64,000 nt of DNA from an uncultured Pelagibacteraceae bacterium (GCA_902609855.1 CACLTL010000001.1:186001-250000), one strand, 5' to 3'; positions 1-9,481 are shown, counted from the stretch's first letter. Made by a program: numbers and translations. Notes: generated by a model not told the origin, from the sequence alone.

Positions 1-920
1 TTATCGTTGTAACTTTGTTATTATTTTTATCAACTTCAATAGCTATTAATTTTGCCTCAAGATTAACAAAACCGATTATAAATTTAATAGGCGCATCTGA
101 CTCGATCAGTAAAGGAGCTCTTGATGTAAAAGTTCCAGAAGTAGAGACTGACGATGAGTTTAAACAGTTAAATCAAAATTTTAATTTAATGATTCAAAGA
201 CTCAAAGAACAACAAGATAAACTTCTTATTACAGAAAGATATGAAGCATGGGAAAGTGTTGCAAGAAAACTTGCACATGAAATCAAGAATCCTTTAACAC
301 CAATTCAATTATCAATAGATAGTTTAAGAGAAAAATATAAAAACAAATTTATAAATGAAGGTAAAGAATTTGAAAGATATCTAGAAACAATTAATAGACA
401 GATTAAAGATATTGAGAAATTAGTTAATGAATTCTCTAATTTTGCAAGAATGCCAAGGCCTATTTTTAAAAAAAATAATATTATAAATGTAATTAATAAA
501 TCTCTAGATTTTATTAAACTTACCTCTAAAAATGAAATTAAATTAATAAATAAAACAAAGAATATATTTATAAACGGAGATGAGGATCAACTTAATAGAG
601 TTTTTATTAATTTAATTAAAAATTCTGAGGAATCTTTTTTTGATCAAATGCAAAAAGACCGCAATTTTAAAGGAAATATTGACATAGAAATAGATGATAA
701 TAATGACTATATAGTCATTATAATAAAAGATAATGGCACTGGTATTACTGACGCTAAAAAAGCAATGACGCCTTACTTTACAACGAAAAAAAAAGGAACA
801 GGATTAGGTCTTCCAATAGTAACTAAAATTATTAATGAACACTCTGGAAATCTTTCAATAAAAAATAGAAGAGATAAATCAGGCACCATTGTTACGATAA
901 CATTACCTAAATATGCATAA
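1..920 (+). CDS. ntrY: Sensor histidine kinase NtrY, C-terminal part (5' end outside window)
   Basis: Membrane histidine kinase of the NtrYX pair, linked in alphaproteobacteria to nitrogen and redox/envelope control. The reading frame is open from base 3, so the true start lies upstream. The visible fragment begins with the end of a transmembrane helix, then a HAMP linker, a dimerisation helix with phospho-acceptor His in KLAHEIKNPLTP (codon near base 276), and a HATPase domain with the N box (INLIKNSEES), DNGTGI and GTGLGLPI motifs. All kinase boxes look intact. The stop overlaps the start of ntrX by 8 bases, so the pair is translationally coupled. The periplasmic sensor part cannot be judged. 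Confidence 0.93.
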   Translation, partial: IVVTLLLFLSTSIAINFASRLTKPIINLIGASDSISKGALDVKVPEVETDDEFKQLNQNFNLMIQRLKEQQDKLLITERYEAWESVARKLAHEIKNPLTPIQLSIDSLREKYKNKFINEGKEFERYLETINRQIKDIEKLVNEFSNFARMPRPIFKKNNIINVINKSLDFIKLTSKNEIKLINKTKNIFINGDEDQLNRVFINLIKNSEESFFDQMQKDRNFKGNIDIEIDDNNDYIVIIIKDNGTGITDAKKAMTPYFTTKKKGTGLGLPIVTKIINEHSGNLSIKNRRDKSGTIVTITLPKYA

Positions 921-2280
921 AGAAATTTTAGTTATAGACGATAACGCAGATATAAGATTTTTAATTTGCAATATTTTAGAAGAGCAAAATTTCAAAGTTA
1001 GATCTGCCGCAAATTATGATCAAGCAGTTTTTGAAATAAATAATAGACTGCCAGATCTTGCTATTATAGATATAAAATTAGATAAGCCCGATAAGGATGG
1101 AATAGATCTATTAAAGTTAATAAATAAGAAAAATAAACTTATTCCAATAATAATGATTTCAGGACATGCAACTGTTCAAATTGCTATAGAAGCAATAAGA
1201 CTAGGAGCTTATGAATTTATTGAAAAACCTTTCTCAAAAGAAAAAATTTTAAACTATGTAAATAGAGCTTTAGAGTCAGCATCATTGAAAAAAGAAAAAG
1301 ATATAATTGAAAATAAATTATTCCATTCTTTTGAACTTATTGGGAAAAGTCCGTCAATAATTAAAATAAAGAAAATTATAGAAAAATTGCAAACTTCTGA
1401 AAGTAGAGTATTAATTTTAGGGCCAACCGGCTCAGGAAAAGAATTAGTTGCTAGAAAAATTCATAAAAACTCACAAAGATCAAGAGAGCCATTTGTAATT
1501 ATTAACGCAGCTTTACTAAAAGAAAAAACCTACGAAAAAGAATTGTTTGGGGAAGAGTTTGAAGATGGAAATGTTTCTTTTGGAGCTCTTGAGAGAGCTA
1601 ATAGAGGAACATTATTAATAGACGAGGTATCAGAAATACCTTATGAAACTCAAGTGAATGTTTTAAGAGTTTTAATTGATCAAAAATTTAAGAGAGTAAA
1701 TGGATCAAAAAATATTCACGTTAATATAAGACTAATTTCTTCATCTTCAAAAGATTTAAATCATTTAGTTAAAGAGAAAAAATTTAGAGAAGATTTATAT
1801 CATCGCTTAAATGTAATGCCAGTCGAACTATCTTCTTTATCTACAAGAACTGAGGACATACCCTTATTAATAGATTATTTTAAAACTAAACTTTCTGAAA
1901 TTAATGGAGTTCAAAAACCTGATATAGACATAGAAAATGATAATTTATATACTTATAGTTGGCCAGGAAACGTCAGGGAATTACGTAATTTAGTTGAAAG
2001 AATTACCATACTTTCGTCAAATGAAGATAAAAAAAAGATTAATCAAATAATTGACGATGTTTTAAATCCTTCATCTAAATTAGAGAATGATAAAAATGTT
2101 TTAGAACAATCATTTCAATCGCCTTTAAAAGAAGCTAGAGAACATTTTGAAAAAGAGTATTTAACTACACAACTTAAAAAACATCACGGAAATATATCTA
2201 AAACTGCAGACTTTATTGGAATGGAAAGATCTGCTTTGCATAGAAAACTGAAATCTTTAGGCATCAAAGGAATAAACTAA
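913..2280 (+). CDS. ntrX: Response regulator NtrX (AAA+, Fis-type HTH), GAFTGA loop absent
   Basis: DNA-binding partner of NtrY. Residues 1-120 form a receiver with acidic pair D10/D11, phospho-acceptor D53 and K105. Residues about 140-370 are an AAA+ domain with Walker A GPTGSGKE (170-177) and Walker B LLIDE (234-238). The C-terminus is a Fis-like helix-turn-helix (KTADFIGMERSALHRKL). The GAFTGA loop that contacts sigma-54 in NtrC is missing: around residues 217-226 the sequence reads EDGNVSFGAL. This agrees with NtrX proteins that act with sigma-70, and with my recollection that SAR11 lacks rpoN. It is followed 3 bases later by trkA. Confidence 0.94.
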   Translation: MHKEILVIDDNADIRFLICNILEEQNFKVRSAANYDQAVFEINNRLPDLAIIDIKLDKPDKDGIDLLKLINKKNKLIPIIMISGHATVQIAIEAIRLGAYEFIEKPFSKEKILNYVNRALESASLKKEKDIIENKLFHSFELIGKSPSIIKIKKIIEKLQTSESRVLILGPTGSGKELVARKIHKNSQRSREPFVIINAALLKEKTYEKELFGEEFEDGNVSFGALERANRGTLLIDEVSEIPYETQVNVLRVLIDQKFKRVNGSKNIHVNIRLISSSSKDLNHLVKEKKFREDLYHRLNVMPVELSSLSTRTEDIPLLIDYFKTKLSEINGVQKPDIDIENDNLYTYSWPGNVRELRNLVERITILSSNEDKKKINQIIDDVLNPSSKLENDKNVLEQSFQSPLKEAREHFEKEYLTTQLKKHHGNISKTADFIGMERSALHRKLKSLGIKGIN

Positions 2281-2283
2281 AAA

Positions 2284-3657
2284 ATGAATATAATTATATG
2301 TGGAGCCGGCAAGGTAGGCTTTTCAATTAGCAAACAACTGTCTGCACAAGGTCATTCGGTTACTGTTATCGATCAATCATCAGAAGACATAAAAAAAATC
2401 AACGATACACAAGATGTCAAAGGTATAGTTGGTAGAGCAACGCTACCATCTGTATTAGAAAATGCTGGTGCTGAAAAAGCTGATATGATTATCGCAGTAA
2501 CAAGAAATGATGAAACAAATATGATTGTGTGTCAGTTAGCAAGCTCATTATTTAATGTATCAAAAAAAATTGCACGAATTAGAACAAAAGATTTTTTAGA
2601 GGGAAAATGGGGAAAACTTTATAACAAGTCAAATATTCCAATTGATGTAATTATTTCTCCAGAACGAGAAGTAGCAAAATCGTTATATAGAAGGTTAGAG
2701 GCACCAGGCGCGTTGGATAATGTGCCATTTGGTAAAAATAAAGTAAAAATGCTAGAGATTTCAATTGAAAAAAATTGTCCAATTAAAAATATACCTTTAA
2801 AAAAATTAACTGAGAAATTTCCAGATTTTAAAGCAAATATATTAGGGGCTTTGAGAAAAGAGAAATTAATTTATTTGAAAAAAAATGATCAGATGCTGGA
2901 AGACGATAATGTTTATGTTGTAGTAAGCAGTGATCAATTAAATCCAATACTTAAGGCTTTTGGTCACGATGAAAAAATTGCAAAAAATGTTTTAATTATC
3001 GGAGGCGGTAATATCGGTTTGCAATTAGCTAAAATGCTTGAAGAAAATTTTGAAGATGTGAGAGTAAAGATAATTGAAAAAAACAAACAAAGAGCAGAAG
3101 AAATTGCAAATGAATTGTCTTCATCAATTGTAATAAATGGTGATGCATTAGATGAGGAAATATTGAAAGAAGCAAACCTAGAGGGATCAGAGACAGTTTT
3201 AGCTTTAACAAATGATGATGAAAATAATATGATGGCTTGTGTTTTGGCTGAAAAAACAGGTTTAAAAAAAAGAACAATAGCAATAGTTAATAAGACTAAC
3301 TATAATCTTTTGCAAGACTCACTCAATATAGATGATCTAGTTGATCCGCGAATGACCACTGTATCAAGAATTATGGAACATGTGCATAGAGGAAGTATTG
3401 GCACAGTTTATTCTTTACTGGATGGCGAATATGAATTTATTGAAGCAAAAATTTCTGAAAAATCTGAATTAGTAAACAAAAAAATCCGAGACTCAAATTT
3501 ACCTGAGGATATTAGAATTGGTGCTATAATAAGAAAAGATAAGGTGATAATTCCAAGATCAAATTTTATTTTTGAAAAAAATGACCTTGTGGTATTTCTT
3601 GCCAAGAGAGAAGAGCTAAAGGCTGTTGAAAGTATTTTTAGTTTAGGCACAATTTAA
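2284..3657 (+). CDS. trkA: Trk potassium uptake regulatory subunit TrkA
   Basis: Cytoplasmic NAD(H)-binding gating subunit of the Trk potassium transporter. It has two RCK repeats, each with a Rossmann nucleotide fold: GAGKVG at residues 7-12 and GGGNIG near residue 240. Each is followed by a TrkA_C domain, the second in the last ~80 residues. The length of 457 residues is usual for the family. ntrYX-trkA order is conserved in many alphaproteobacteria, and the pore subunit trkH follows after 5 bases, so ntrX-trkA-trkH probably share a transcript. Confidence 0.95.
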   Translation: MNIIICGAGKVGFSISKQLSAQGHSVTVIDQSSEDIKKINDTQDVKGIVGRATLPSVLENAGAEKADMIIAVTRNDETNMIVCQLASSLFNVSKKIARIRTKDFLEGKWGKLYNKSNIPIDVIISPEREVAKSLYRRLEAPGALDNVPFGKNKVKMLEISIEKNCPIKNIPLKKLTEKFPDFKANILGALRKEKLIYLKKNDQMLEDDNVYVVVSSDQLNPILKAFGHDEKIAKNVLIIGGGNIGLQLAKMLEENFEDVRVKIIEKNKQRAEEIANELSSSIVINGDALDEEILKEANLEGSETVLALTNDDENNMMACVLAEKTGLKKRTIAIVNKTNYNLLQDSLNIDDLVDPRMTTVSRIMEHVHRGSIGTVYSLLDGEYEFIEAKISEKSELVNKKIRDSNLPEDIRIGAIIRKDKVIIPRSNFIFEKNDLVVFLAKREELKAVESIFSLGTI

Positions 3658-3662
3658 AATTA

Positions 3663-5075
3663 ATGAATTTTAAGAGGATTAGTTTTTATCTAGGTTTATT
3701 TTGTTTTCCTGTAAGTTTTCTGTCATTTATTAATATTTTATATGCCTCTTATTTTGATTATTTTTTAAGTATTAATACATATTTCATAACTTTGGGATTT
3801 TCTCTGTTAATTGGCTTAAGTTTTTTGTATTATGGAAAAAAAAGTCCTAAAAATATTAATTTTATTGAACAATTAATTTTAATAATTTGTTCTTACATTT
3901 TAATCTCTATTTTAATATCAATTCCCTTTTATTTAAGTAATTATCAAGTAACATTCTTAAATTCGATTTTTGAATCTATTTCAGGATTAACAGGAACAGG
4001 ATTTTCAATTTTTAAAGATATAAAATATCTTGACCCAACTTTAATTCTTTGGAGATCTTCATCTCAATGGATAGGGGGATTATTTTTTTTATTTTTTTTG
4101 ATAATAATATTTTCAAATAAGTCATTTAATTATAAGATGACTAATCTTACTTATTCAGGTGATAATAATTTTAATTCTGAGAGTAATATAAAAGATAATT
4201 TACTAAGAATATTTATTATCTATTCACTACTTAGTATTGGTATTCTTAGTTTATTAAACTTTTCAGGAGTGCGGTTATTCAATTCACTTAATTTAAGTAT
4301 GTCATTAATTTCAGGTGGAGGTTTTTTACCAACAGAAAGTATTAATAAAATTATTTCAACAAATTTTCAAAAAGTTATTTTAATTTTTTCATTTTTAATT
4401 TCTTTTCTCAATTTTTATTTAATTTTTAATATATTTAACAAAAATACTTTAATTAAAGAACATAAAGAAGACCTATACCTAATAGTTATATCTATTGTAT
4501 TTTGTTTTTTGATATATTTTAATAATCTTGATGGATTGGACATCATCATAAGTGTGACTAGCAGCTTAGCTAATTCTGGACTAACGCTAATGGTCAAGGA
4601 CAATAATTTAAGTTTATATTTCTTATTAATTACAATTATTGGAGGATCAATAGTTTCTAATTCTTCAGGAATAAAGTTAACTAGATTTTATATCTTATTA
4701 AAGATTACTTCATCAGAAATCATTAAACTTATAAGTCCTAATAGTGTCATAAATAAAACAATATTTGGATCAGATAAAAAGATATCAGATGATCATATTA
4801 AAATTTCTTTTTTAATATTTATTTCCTTTTTTCTAAGCCTTTTCATTTTATCAAGTCTTTTAGTTTTCGATAATATTGGATTTGAAAAGTCATTTAAATT
4901 ATCCATATTAACTTTAACAAATACAGTAAATTCTGAAATGTTTAATATGCAGAATATAAATTTTTCGAACCTATTAACATCTTCAAAAATAAGTTTAATT
5001 TTATTTATGATTATTGGAAAAATTGAGCTAATATCTATTTTTTTAATTTTCAAAAAAATATTATTTAAAGATTAA
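3663..5075 (+). CDS. trkH: Trk potassium channel/transport subunit TrkH
   Basis: Polytopic inner-membrane protein that forms the potassium pore gated by TrkA. The 470 residues are mostly hydrophobic. Four P-loop-like selectivity segments are recognisable: SGLTGTGFS, SGGGFLPTES, SLANSGLTL and NSSGIKLTR, the expected four-fold pseudo-repeat of the TrkH/KtrB family. Phe/Ile/Leu codons are strongly AT-biased. The stop codon shares one base with the gpsA start (TAATG), so translation may continue directly into the glycerol genes even though the functions are unrelated. Confidence 0.93.
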   Translation: MNFKRISFYLGLFCFPVSFLSFINILYASYFDYFLSINTYFITLGFSLLIGLSFLYYGKKSPKNINFIEQLILIICSYILISILISIPFYLSNYQVTFLNSIFESISGLTGTGFSIFKDIKYLDPTLILWRSSSQWIGGLFFLFFLIIIFSNKSFNYKMTNLTYSGDNNFNSESNIKDNLLRIFIIYSLLSIGILSLLNFSGVRLFNSLNLSMSLISGGGFLPTESINKIISTNFQKVILIFSFLISFLNFYLIFNIFNKNTLIKEHKEDLYLIVISIVFCFLIYFNNLDGLDIIISVTSSLANSGLTLMVKDNNLSLYFLLITIIGGSIVSNSSGIKLTRFYILLKITSSEIIKLISPNSVINKTIFGSDKKISDDHIKISFLIFISFFLSLFILSSLLVFDNIGFEKSFKLSILTLTNTVNSEMFNMQNINFSNLLTSSKISLILFMIIGKIELISIFLIFKKILFKD

Positions 5076-6121
5076 TGTCAAAAATTGTTATAATTGGTGC
5101 TGGTGCTATGGGTTCAGCTTTTGCTCTGCCTTGTTTAGATAACAATCACGATATTAATATTGTAGGAACTCATTTAGAGAATGATTTTATCGATCAATTG
5201 CAAAAAAATAATAATTTACACCCAGGGTTAAATACTAAAATTCCTAAGGAAGTCAAAATATTTAAATTTGAACAATTTGATGAATTATTAAAATCAAATG
5301 TTGATTTGATTGTTCTCGGAATAAGCTCCAAAGGTATTGAATGGGTGGCAGACCAATTAAGCAGACTATATAAAGATGCTAAAATTCCAAAATTATTGAT
5401 GCTCACAAAAGGTTTAAGCATTCACAATAATCGATATGAATTATTAGTTGATAAACTAGAAAGATTATTAGAGAGCAGAGGAATTAAAAAAGTAGATATT
5501 TCAGCTGTAGGTGGACCTTGTTTAGCTGCAGGATTGGCTAATAGAGTTCATTCTAGTGTTGTTATTGCAAACAAGGATATTCAAACAGCAAAAAAAATAG
5601 CAGATATGCTCAACACAAACTATTACCATACATCACACTCAAATGATCTAAATGGTGTAGAGGTTTCAGCTGCAATAAAAAATATTTTTTCGATGGCTGT
5701 TGGAGCAGCAAAAGGCTTATGTAGTAAAAATATTTCTAATGAAGTAAGAGAAAAAAATTACTTAAATACAGCATCTGCTTTAATCAAGCAGTCTATTCAT
5801 GAAATGGAAATTTTTGTTGAACATCTAAAAGGTAAAAAAGAAACTGTTAAAGGTCTAGCAGGTTTAGGAGATCTTTATGTAAGCTCTGGTGGTGGAAGAA
5901 ATGCAAAAATGGGATCTTATATTGGGGAAGGACTAACTTTTTCAGAGGCCAAAAAAAGAAAGATGGAACAAGTAACAGTTGAAGGAGCAGATCTGGCAAA
6001 AGAAATCGCAAAAAAAGTTAACGAAGATTTTGATCAAAAAAAATTACCTTTAATGCTTGGCATGATCAATGCTATTGTAGATGACAAGAAACTCGAATTA
6101 GATTGGGAGTCATTTAGATGA
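5075..6121 (+). CDS. gpsA: NAD(P)-dependent glycerol-3-phosphate dehydrogenase
   Basis: Interconverts sn-glycerol-3-phosphate and DHAP with NAD(P). The N-terminal Rossmann motif GAGAMG is at residues 8-13. The GpsA catalytic lysine is K202 within VSAAIKNIFS, and the C-terminal GLAGLGDL signature is present. The sequence departs from housekeeping GpsA after that signature (SSGGGRNAKMGS in place of the usual CTS...SRN pattern) and around VEVSAAIKN. It overlaps glpK by 4 bases (ATGA) and heads the glycerol operon, and no glpD is present in the window. I therefore infer a catabolic role, oxidising glycerol-3-phosphate, although a biosynthetic role for phospholipids is equally compatible with the family. 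Confidence 0.9.
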   Translation: MSKIVIIGAGAMGSAFALPCLDNNHDINIVGTHLENDFIDQLQKNNNLHPGLNTKIPKEVKIFKFEQFDELLKSNVDLIVLGISSKGIEWVADQLSRLYKDAKIPKLLMLTKGLSIHNNRYELLVDKLERLLESRGIKKVDISAVGGPCLAAGLANRVHSSVVIANKDIQTAKKIADMLNTNYYHTSHSNDLNGVEVSAAIKNIFSMAVGAAKGLCSKNISNEVREKNYLNTASALIKQSIHEMEIFVEHLKGKKETVKGLAGLGDLYVSSGGGRNAKMGSYIGEGLTFSEAKKRKMEQVTVEGADLAKEIAKKVNEDFDQKKLPLMLGMINAIVDDKKLELDWESFR

Positions 6122-7599
6122 AAAAATTTATAATCTCAATTGATGCTGGGACTACTTCTAATCGATCAATATTATTCGATTTGAAAGGAAAACCAGTTTT
6201 TTCTTCACAAAAAGAATTCACACAATATTTTCCAAAAAGTGGTTGGGTAGAGCATAATCCAGAGGAAATTTGGAGAACGACCTTAAAAACTTTAAAAGAT
6301 GTTATTCAAAAAGCAAAAAGACTAAGAGGTGAAATTTTAAGTATAGGTATTACAAATCAAAGAGAAACAACTGTTTTGTGGGACAAAAAAACAGGTAAGC
6401 CGGTTTACAATGCAATAGTCTGGCAAGACCGTAGACAAGAAGATTTTTGTAGAAAATTAAGAAAACAAAACAAAGATACTATGATCTTTAACAAAACAGG
6501 TCTTTTAATCGACTCTTACTTTTCAGGAACAAAAATTAAATGGATATTAGATAATGTTTCTAAAGCTAAACATCTAATGAATAAAAAACAATTGCTGTTT
6601 GGAACCATTGATAGTTTTTTAATTTGGAGATTAACTCGAGGAAAAATACACGCAACCGATGCTACAAATGCAAGCAGGACAATGATTTATAATATTAGTT
6701 CAAATAAATGGGATGATACGATTTTAAATTTATTAAAGATCAAAAAACATATTCTTCCCGAGGTTAAAGATTGTGCCGATGATTACGGTCAAACTCATTC
6801 ATCGATTACAGGAAAATCTATACCAATAAATGGCGTAGTAGGGGATCAGCAATCAGCTACTATTGGTCAATGTTGTTTTGAACCAGGGTCTCTTAAAAGC
6901 ACGTATGGCACGGGAGCATTTGTTTTACTCAATACAGGCAGTAAAAAGATTTATTCAAAAAATAGATTGTTAACTACAATTGCATATAGAATTAATGGTA
7001 AGACAACATATGCTATGGAAGGATCAATTTTTATAGCAGGTGCAGGTGTTCAATGGCTCAGAGACAGAATGAAATTTTTTAAAAAAGCTTCGGAGACAGA
7101 AAAAATTGTGAAATCTTTAAAATATAATAATAATATTTATCTAGTACCTGCTTTTACAGGACTAGGAGCGCCTTACTGGGATGCGAACGCTAGAGGAGTT
7201 TTAAGTGGAATAACTAGAGATACAAGTCCAAAGGAAATAGTAAGAGCCACAATAGAAGCTGTTGCCTATCAAACTTATGATTTATTTGAAGCAATGAAAC
7301 ACGATGGTTTAAGACCTAAAATAGTAAAAGTTGATGGTGGAATGGTTATGAATAATTGGTTTTCACAATTTTTATCTGACATAGTTAATGTGAAAGTTTT
7401 AAGACCAAAAGTTCAAGAAACTACTGCGCTAGGCGCTGCATTTATGGCTGGTTTACAAATTGGTGTTTACAAATCTTTAAAAGATATTTCTAAAAATTGG
7501 CATCTAGATAAAAAATTCTCACCAAAGATGAAAAATCCTTTTAGAAATAAAGTTTTAAAAGGCTGGGCTGCAGCAATTAAAAAAACTTTGAGCAATTAA
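6118..7599 (+). CDS. glpK: Glycerol kinase
   Basis: Phosphorylates glycerol with ATP to sn-glycerol-3-phosphate in the cytoplasm. At 493 residues it has the normal length of FGGY-family glycerol kinases. GlpK-type signatures are TDATNASRTMIYN, GDQQSATIGQ with STYGTGAF, and GAPYWDANARGVLSGITR. The N-terminal phosphate-binding loop reads DAGTTSNRS, whereas most GlpK have DQGTTS, so the usual Gln is Ala here. The start overlaps gpsA by 4 bases. The glycerol ABC transporter starts about 100 bases downstream, so the kinase traps imported glycerol. Confidence 0.95.
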   Translation: MKKFIISIDAGTTSNRSILFDLKGKPVFSSQKEFTQYFPKSGWVEHNPEEIWRTTLKTLKDVIQKAKRLRGEILSIGITNQRETTVLWDKKTGKPVYNAIVWQDRRQEDFCRKLRKQNKDTMIFNKTGLLIDSYFSGTKIKWILDNVSKAKHLMNKKQLLFGTIDSFLIWRLTRGKIHATDATNASRTMIYNISSNKWDDTILNLLKIKKHILPEVKDCADDYGQTHSSITGKSIPINGVVGDQQSATIGQCCFEPGSLKSTYGTGAFVLLNTGSKKIYSKNRLLTTIAYRINGKTTYAMEGSIFIAGAGVQWLRDRMKFFKKASETEKIVKSLKYNNNIYLVPAFTGLGAPYWDANARGVLSGITRDTSPKEIVRATIEAVAYQTYDLFEAMKHDGLRPKIVKVDGGMVMNNWFSQFLSDIVNVKVLRPKVQETTALGAAFMAGLQIGVYKSLKDISKNWHLDKKFSPKMKNPFRNKVLKGWAAAIKKTLSN

Positions 7600-7700
7600 C
7601 ACACCTTCAAGTTGTATAATAAACTAATAAACCTCTGTACACTTTGGTTTAATTTTGGTTCAATAATGCATCATTAAAAACAACAATGGGGGAAATAAAA
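7600..7700 (+). promoter_or_regulatory. Candidate promoter/leader region before glpV
   Basis: A 101-base spacer separates glpK from glpV in an otherwise tightly packed operon. It contains a perfect TATAAT hexamer at 7615-7620, but I see no convincing -35 element at the right distance. A purine-rich ribosome site (GGGGGA, 7689-7694) lies just before the ATG at 7701. An internal promoter giving extra binding-protein mRNA is plausible but inferred only. Confidence 0.35.
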
Positions 7701-9431
7701 ATGTTTAAAACATTAAAAACTTTCTTAGCTGTTGCTGTGTCATTTTCAATCGTAACTATTTCTAGTGCATTTGCAGGCGGTCATTCTGCTGCAATCAAGA
7801 AATGGTCTAATGGAGAATTTAGTCTTTCAACTTTATCTGCAAAAGAGAGAGAGAAAGAACTAGAGTGGTTCCACAATGCTGCAAAGCCATTCAAAGGAAT
7901 GTCTATCAAAGTATTGTCTGAAACTATTCCAACGCACGAGTATGAGTCAAAAGTTTTAACGAAAGCTTTTGAGGAAATTACTGGGATTAAAGTTAATCAC
8001 CAGTTACTTGGTGAAGGTGATGTTGTAATGGCTGTGCAAACACAAATGCAAACTAACGTAAGTATTTACGACGCGTATATCAATGACTCAGATTTGATTG
8101 GTACTCACGCTAGAATGCAACAAGCAGTTAATTTAACAAAATGGATGGCTGGAGAAGGTAAAGATGTAACTTTACCAACTTTAGATATAGATGATTTCAT
8201 CGGTAAACAGTTTACAACTGGACCAGATGGAGATTTATATCAATTGCCAGACCAACAATTTGCTAACCTTTATTGGTTTAGAAAAGATTGGTTTGACAGA
8301 CCTGAAATTAAAAAAGGTTTTAAAGCGAAATACGGATACGACTTAGGTGTTCCTTTAAACTGGTCTGCTTATGAAGACATCGCAAAATATTTTACAAATG
8401 ATGTAAAAAATATTGACGGTGTAAGAATATACGGTCACATGGACTATGGTAAGAGAGCTCCTGACTTAGGTTGGAGAATGACTGACGCGTGGTTATCAAT
8501 GGCTGGAGCAGGTGACGTTGGAAAACCTAATGGAATACCAGTGGACGAGTGGGGAATAAGAATGGAAAAAGGTTCTTGTAACCCTGTAGGCGCTTCTGTA
8601 ACAAGAGGTGGAGCTGCTAACGGTCCAGCTGCAGTATACGCAATCAGAAAATGGGATGAGTGGTTAAGAAACTATGCGCCTCCAGGTGCAGCGGCTATGG
8701 ACTTTTATCAGTCTTTACCGTCTCTATCTTCTGGAAACGTTGCTCAGCAAATTTTCTGGTACACAGCGTTCACAGCATCTTTAGTAGGAAAAAATCCTAA
8801 CAATAAAGTTGTTGACTCTAACGGTAAGCCGTTATGGAGAATGGGTCCATCACCAAAAGGACCTTATTGGGAAGAAGGCATGAAGCTTGGATATCAAGAT
8901 GCTGGATCATGGACTTTATTTAAGTCTACTCCACTTAAAAATAGAAAAGCTGCATGGTTATACGCTCAATTCGTTGTATCAAAAACTGTAGACCTTAAGA
9001 AAAGTCACGTTGGTTTAACTATCATTAGAGATAGTTCAATCGATCACAAATCTTTCACTGAAAGAGCTGATGCATTAGGTGGACTTGTAGAATTCTACAG
9101 ATCTGACAACAGAAACATTTGGTCACCAACAGGTATTAACGTTCCGGATTATCCGAAGTTAGCACAAATCTGGTGGCAACAAATTGGAGATGTAAACTCA
9201 GGTGCGTTTACTCCACAACAAGCTATGGATCGTCTTGCAGAAGAGATGGACTTAGTTATGTCTCGTATGGAAGCTGCTGATAAAGGTAGTAACGCGTACG
9301 GTGGATGTGGACCTAGACTTAATAAACCAAGAGAAGCTTCTTATTGGTTAAATAAAAAAGGTTCACCAAAAGCTAAACGTAATGAGAAACCTCAAGGAAA
9401 AACTGTTCCATACGCGAAAGCTTGGAAATAG
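7701..9431 (+). CDS. glpV: Glycerol ABC transporter, periplasmic binding protein GlpV
   Basis: Large (576 residues) extracytoplasmic solute-binding protein with a Sec signal peptide ending at SSAFA (about residue 25). The ATG at 7701 is chosen over an in-frame ATG at 7686 because a strong GGGGGA ribosome site sits just before it and the signal peptide then starts with MFKTLK. Size and the neighbouring two ATPases, two permeases and DUF2160 protein match the rhizobial GlpSTPQUV glycerol system. The codon use is richer in C-ending codons (AAC, TAC, GAC) than nearby genes, suggesting very high expression. It ends in a lysine-rich tail. Glycerol is the inferred ligand, supported by glpK upstream. 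Confidence 0.88.
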   Translation: MFKTLKTFLAVAVSFSIVTISSAFAGGHSAAIKKWSNGEFSLSTLSAKEREKELEWFHNAAKPFKGMSIKVLSETIPTHEYESKVLTKAFEEITGIKVNHQLLGEGDVVMAVQTQMQTNVSIYDAYINDSDLIGTHARMQQAVNLTKWMAGEGKDVTLPTLDIDDFIGKQFTTGPDGDLYQLPDQQFANLYWFRKDWFDRPEIKKGFKAKYGYDLGVPLNWSAYEDIAKYFTNDVKNIDGVRIYGHMDYGKRAPDLGWRMTDAWLSMAGAGDVGKPNGIPVDEWGIRMEKGSCNPVGASVTRGGAANGPAAVYAIRKWDEWLRNYAPPGAAAMDFYQSLPSLSSGNVAQQIFWYTAFTASLVGKNPNNKVVDSNGKPLWRMGPSPKGPYWEEGMKLGYQDAGSWTLFKSTPLKNRKAAWLYAQFVVSKTVDLKKSHVGLTIIRDSSIDHKSFTERADALGGLVEFYRSDNRNIWSPTGINVPDYPKLAQIWWQQIGDVNSGAFTPQQAMDRLAEEMDLVMSRMEAADKGSNAYGGCGPRLNKPREASYWLNKKGSPKAKRNEKPQGKTVPYAKAWK

Positions 9432-9451
9432 TAAGAGGTTAATCTAAATTT

Positions 9452-9481
9452 AAAAGGGGGCACTTGCTGCCCCCTTTTTTT
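9452..9481 (+). terminator. Strong Rho-independent terminator/attenuator after glpV
   Basis: An 11-base-pair stem runs from 9452-9462 (AAAAGGGGGCA) to 9468-9478 (TGCCCCCTTTT), with a 5-base loop and a T run continuing to 9481. It lies between the binding-protein gene and the first ATPase gene of the same transporter. It probably lets most transcripts stop after glpV and a minority read through, giving excess binding protein. Confidence 0.9.

Noticed and set aside
913-2280. NtrX as a sigma-54 activator
   Set aside because: GAFTGA loop is absent, so the usual sigma-54 role was not assigned.
3029-3283. 84-residue Leu/His-rich minus-strand frame
   Set aside because: Antisense to trkA's second Rossmann domain; composition is an artefact of Lys/Glu/Asp codons read backwards.
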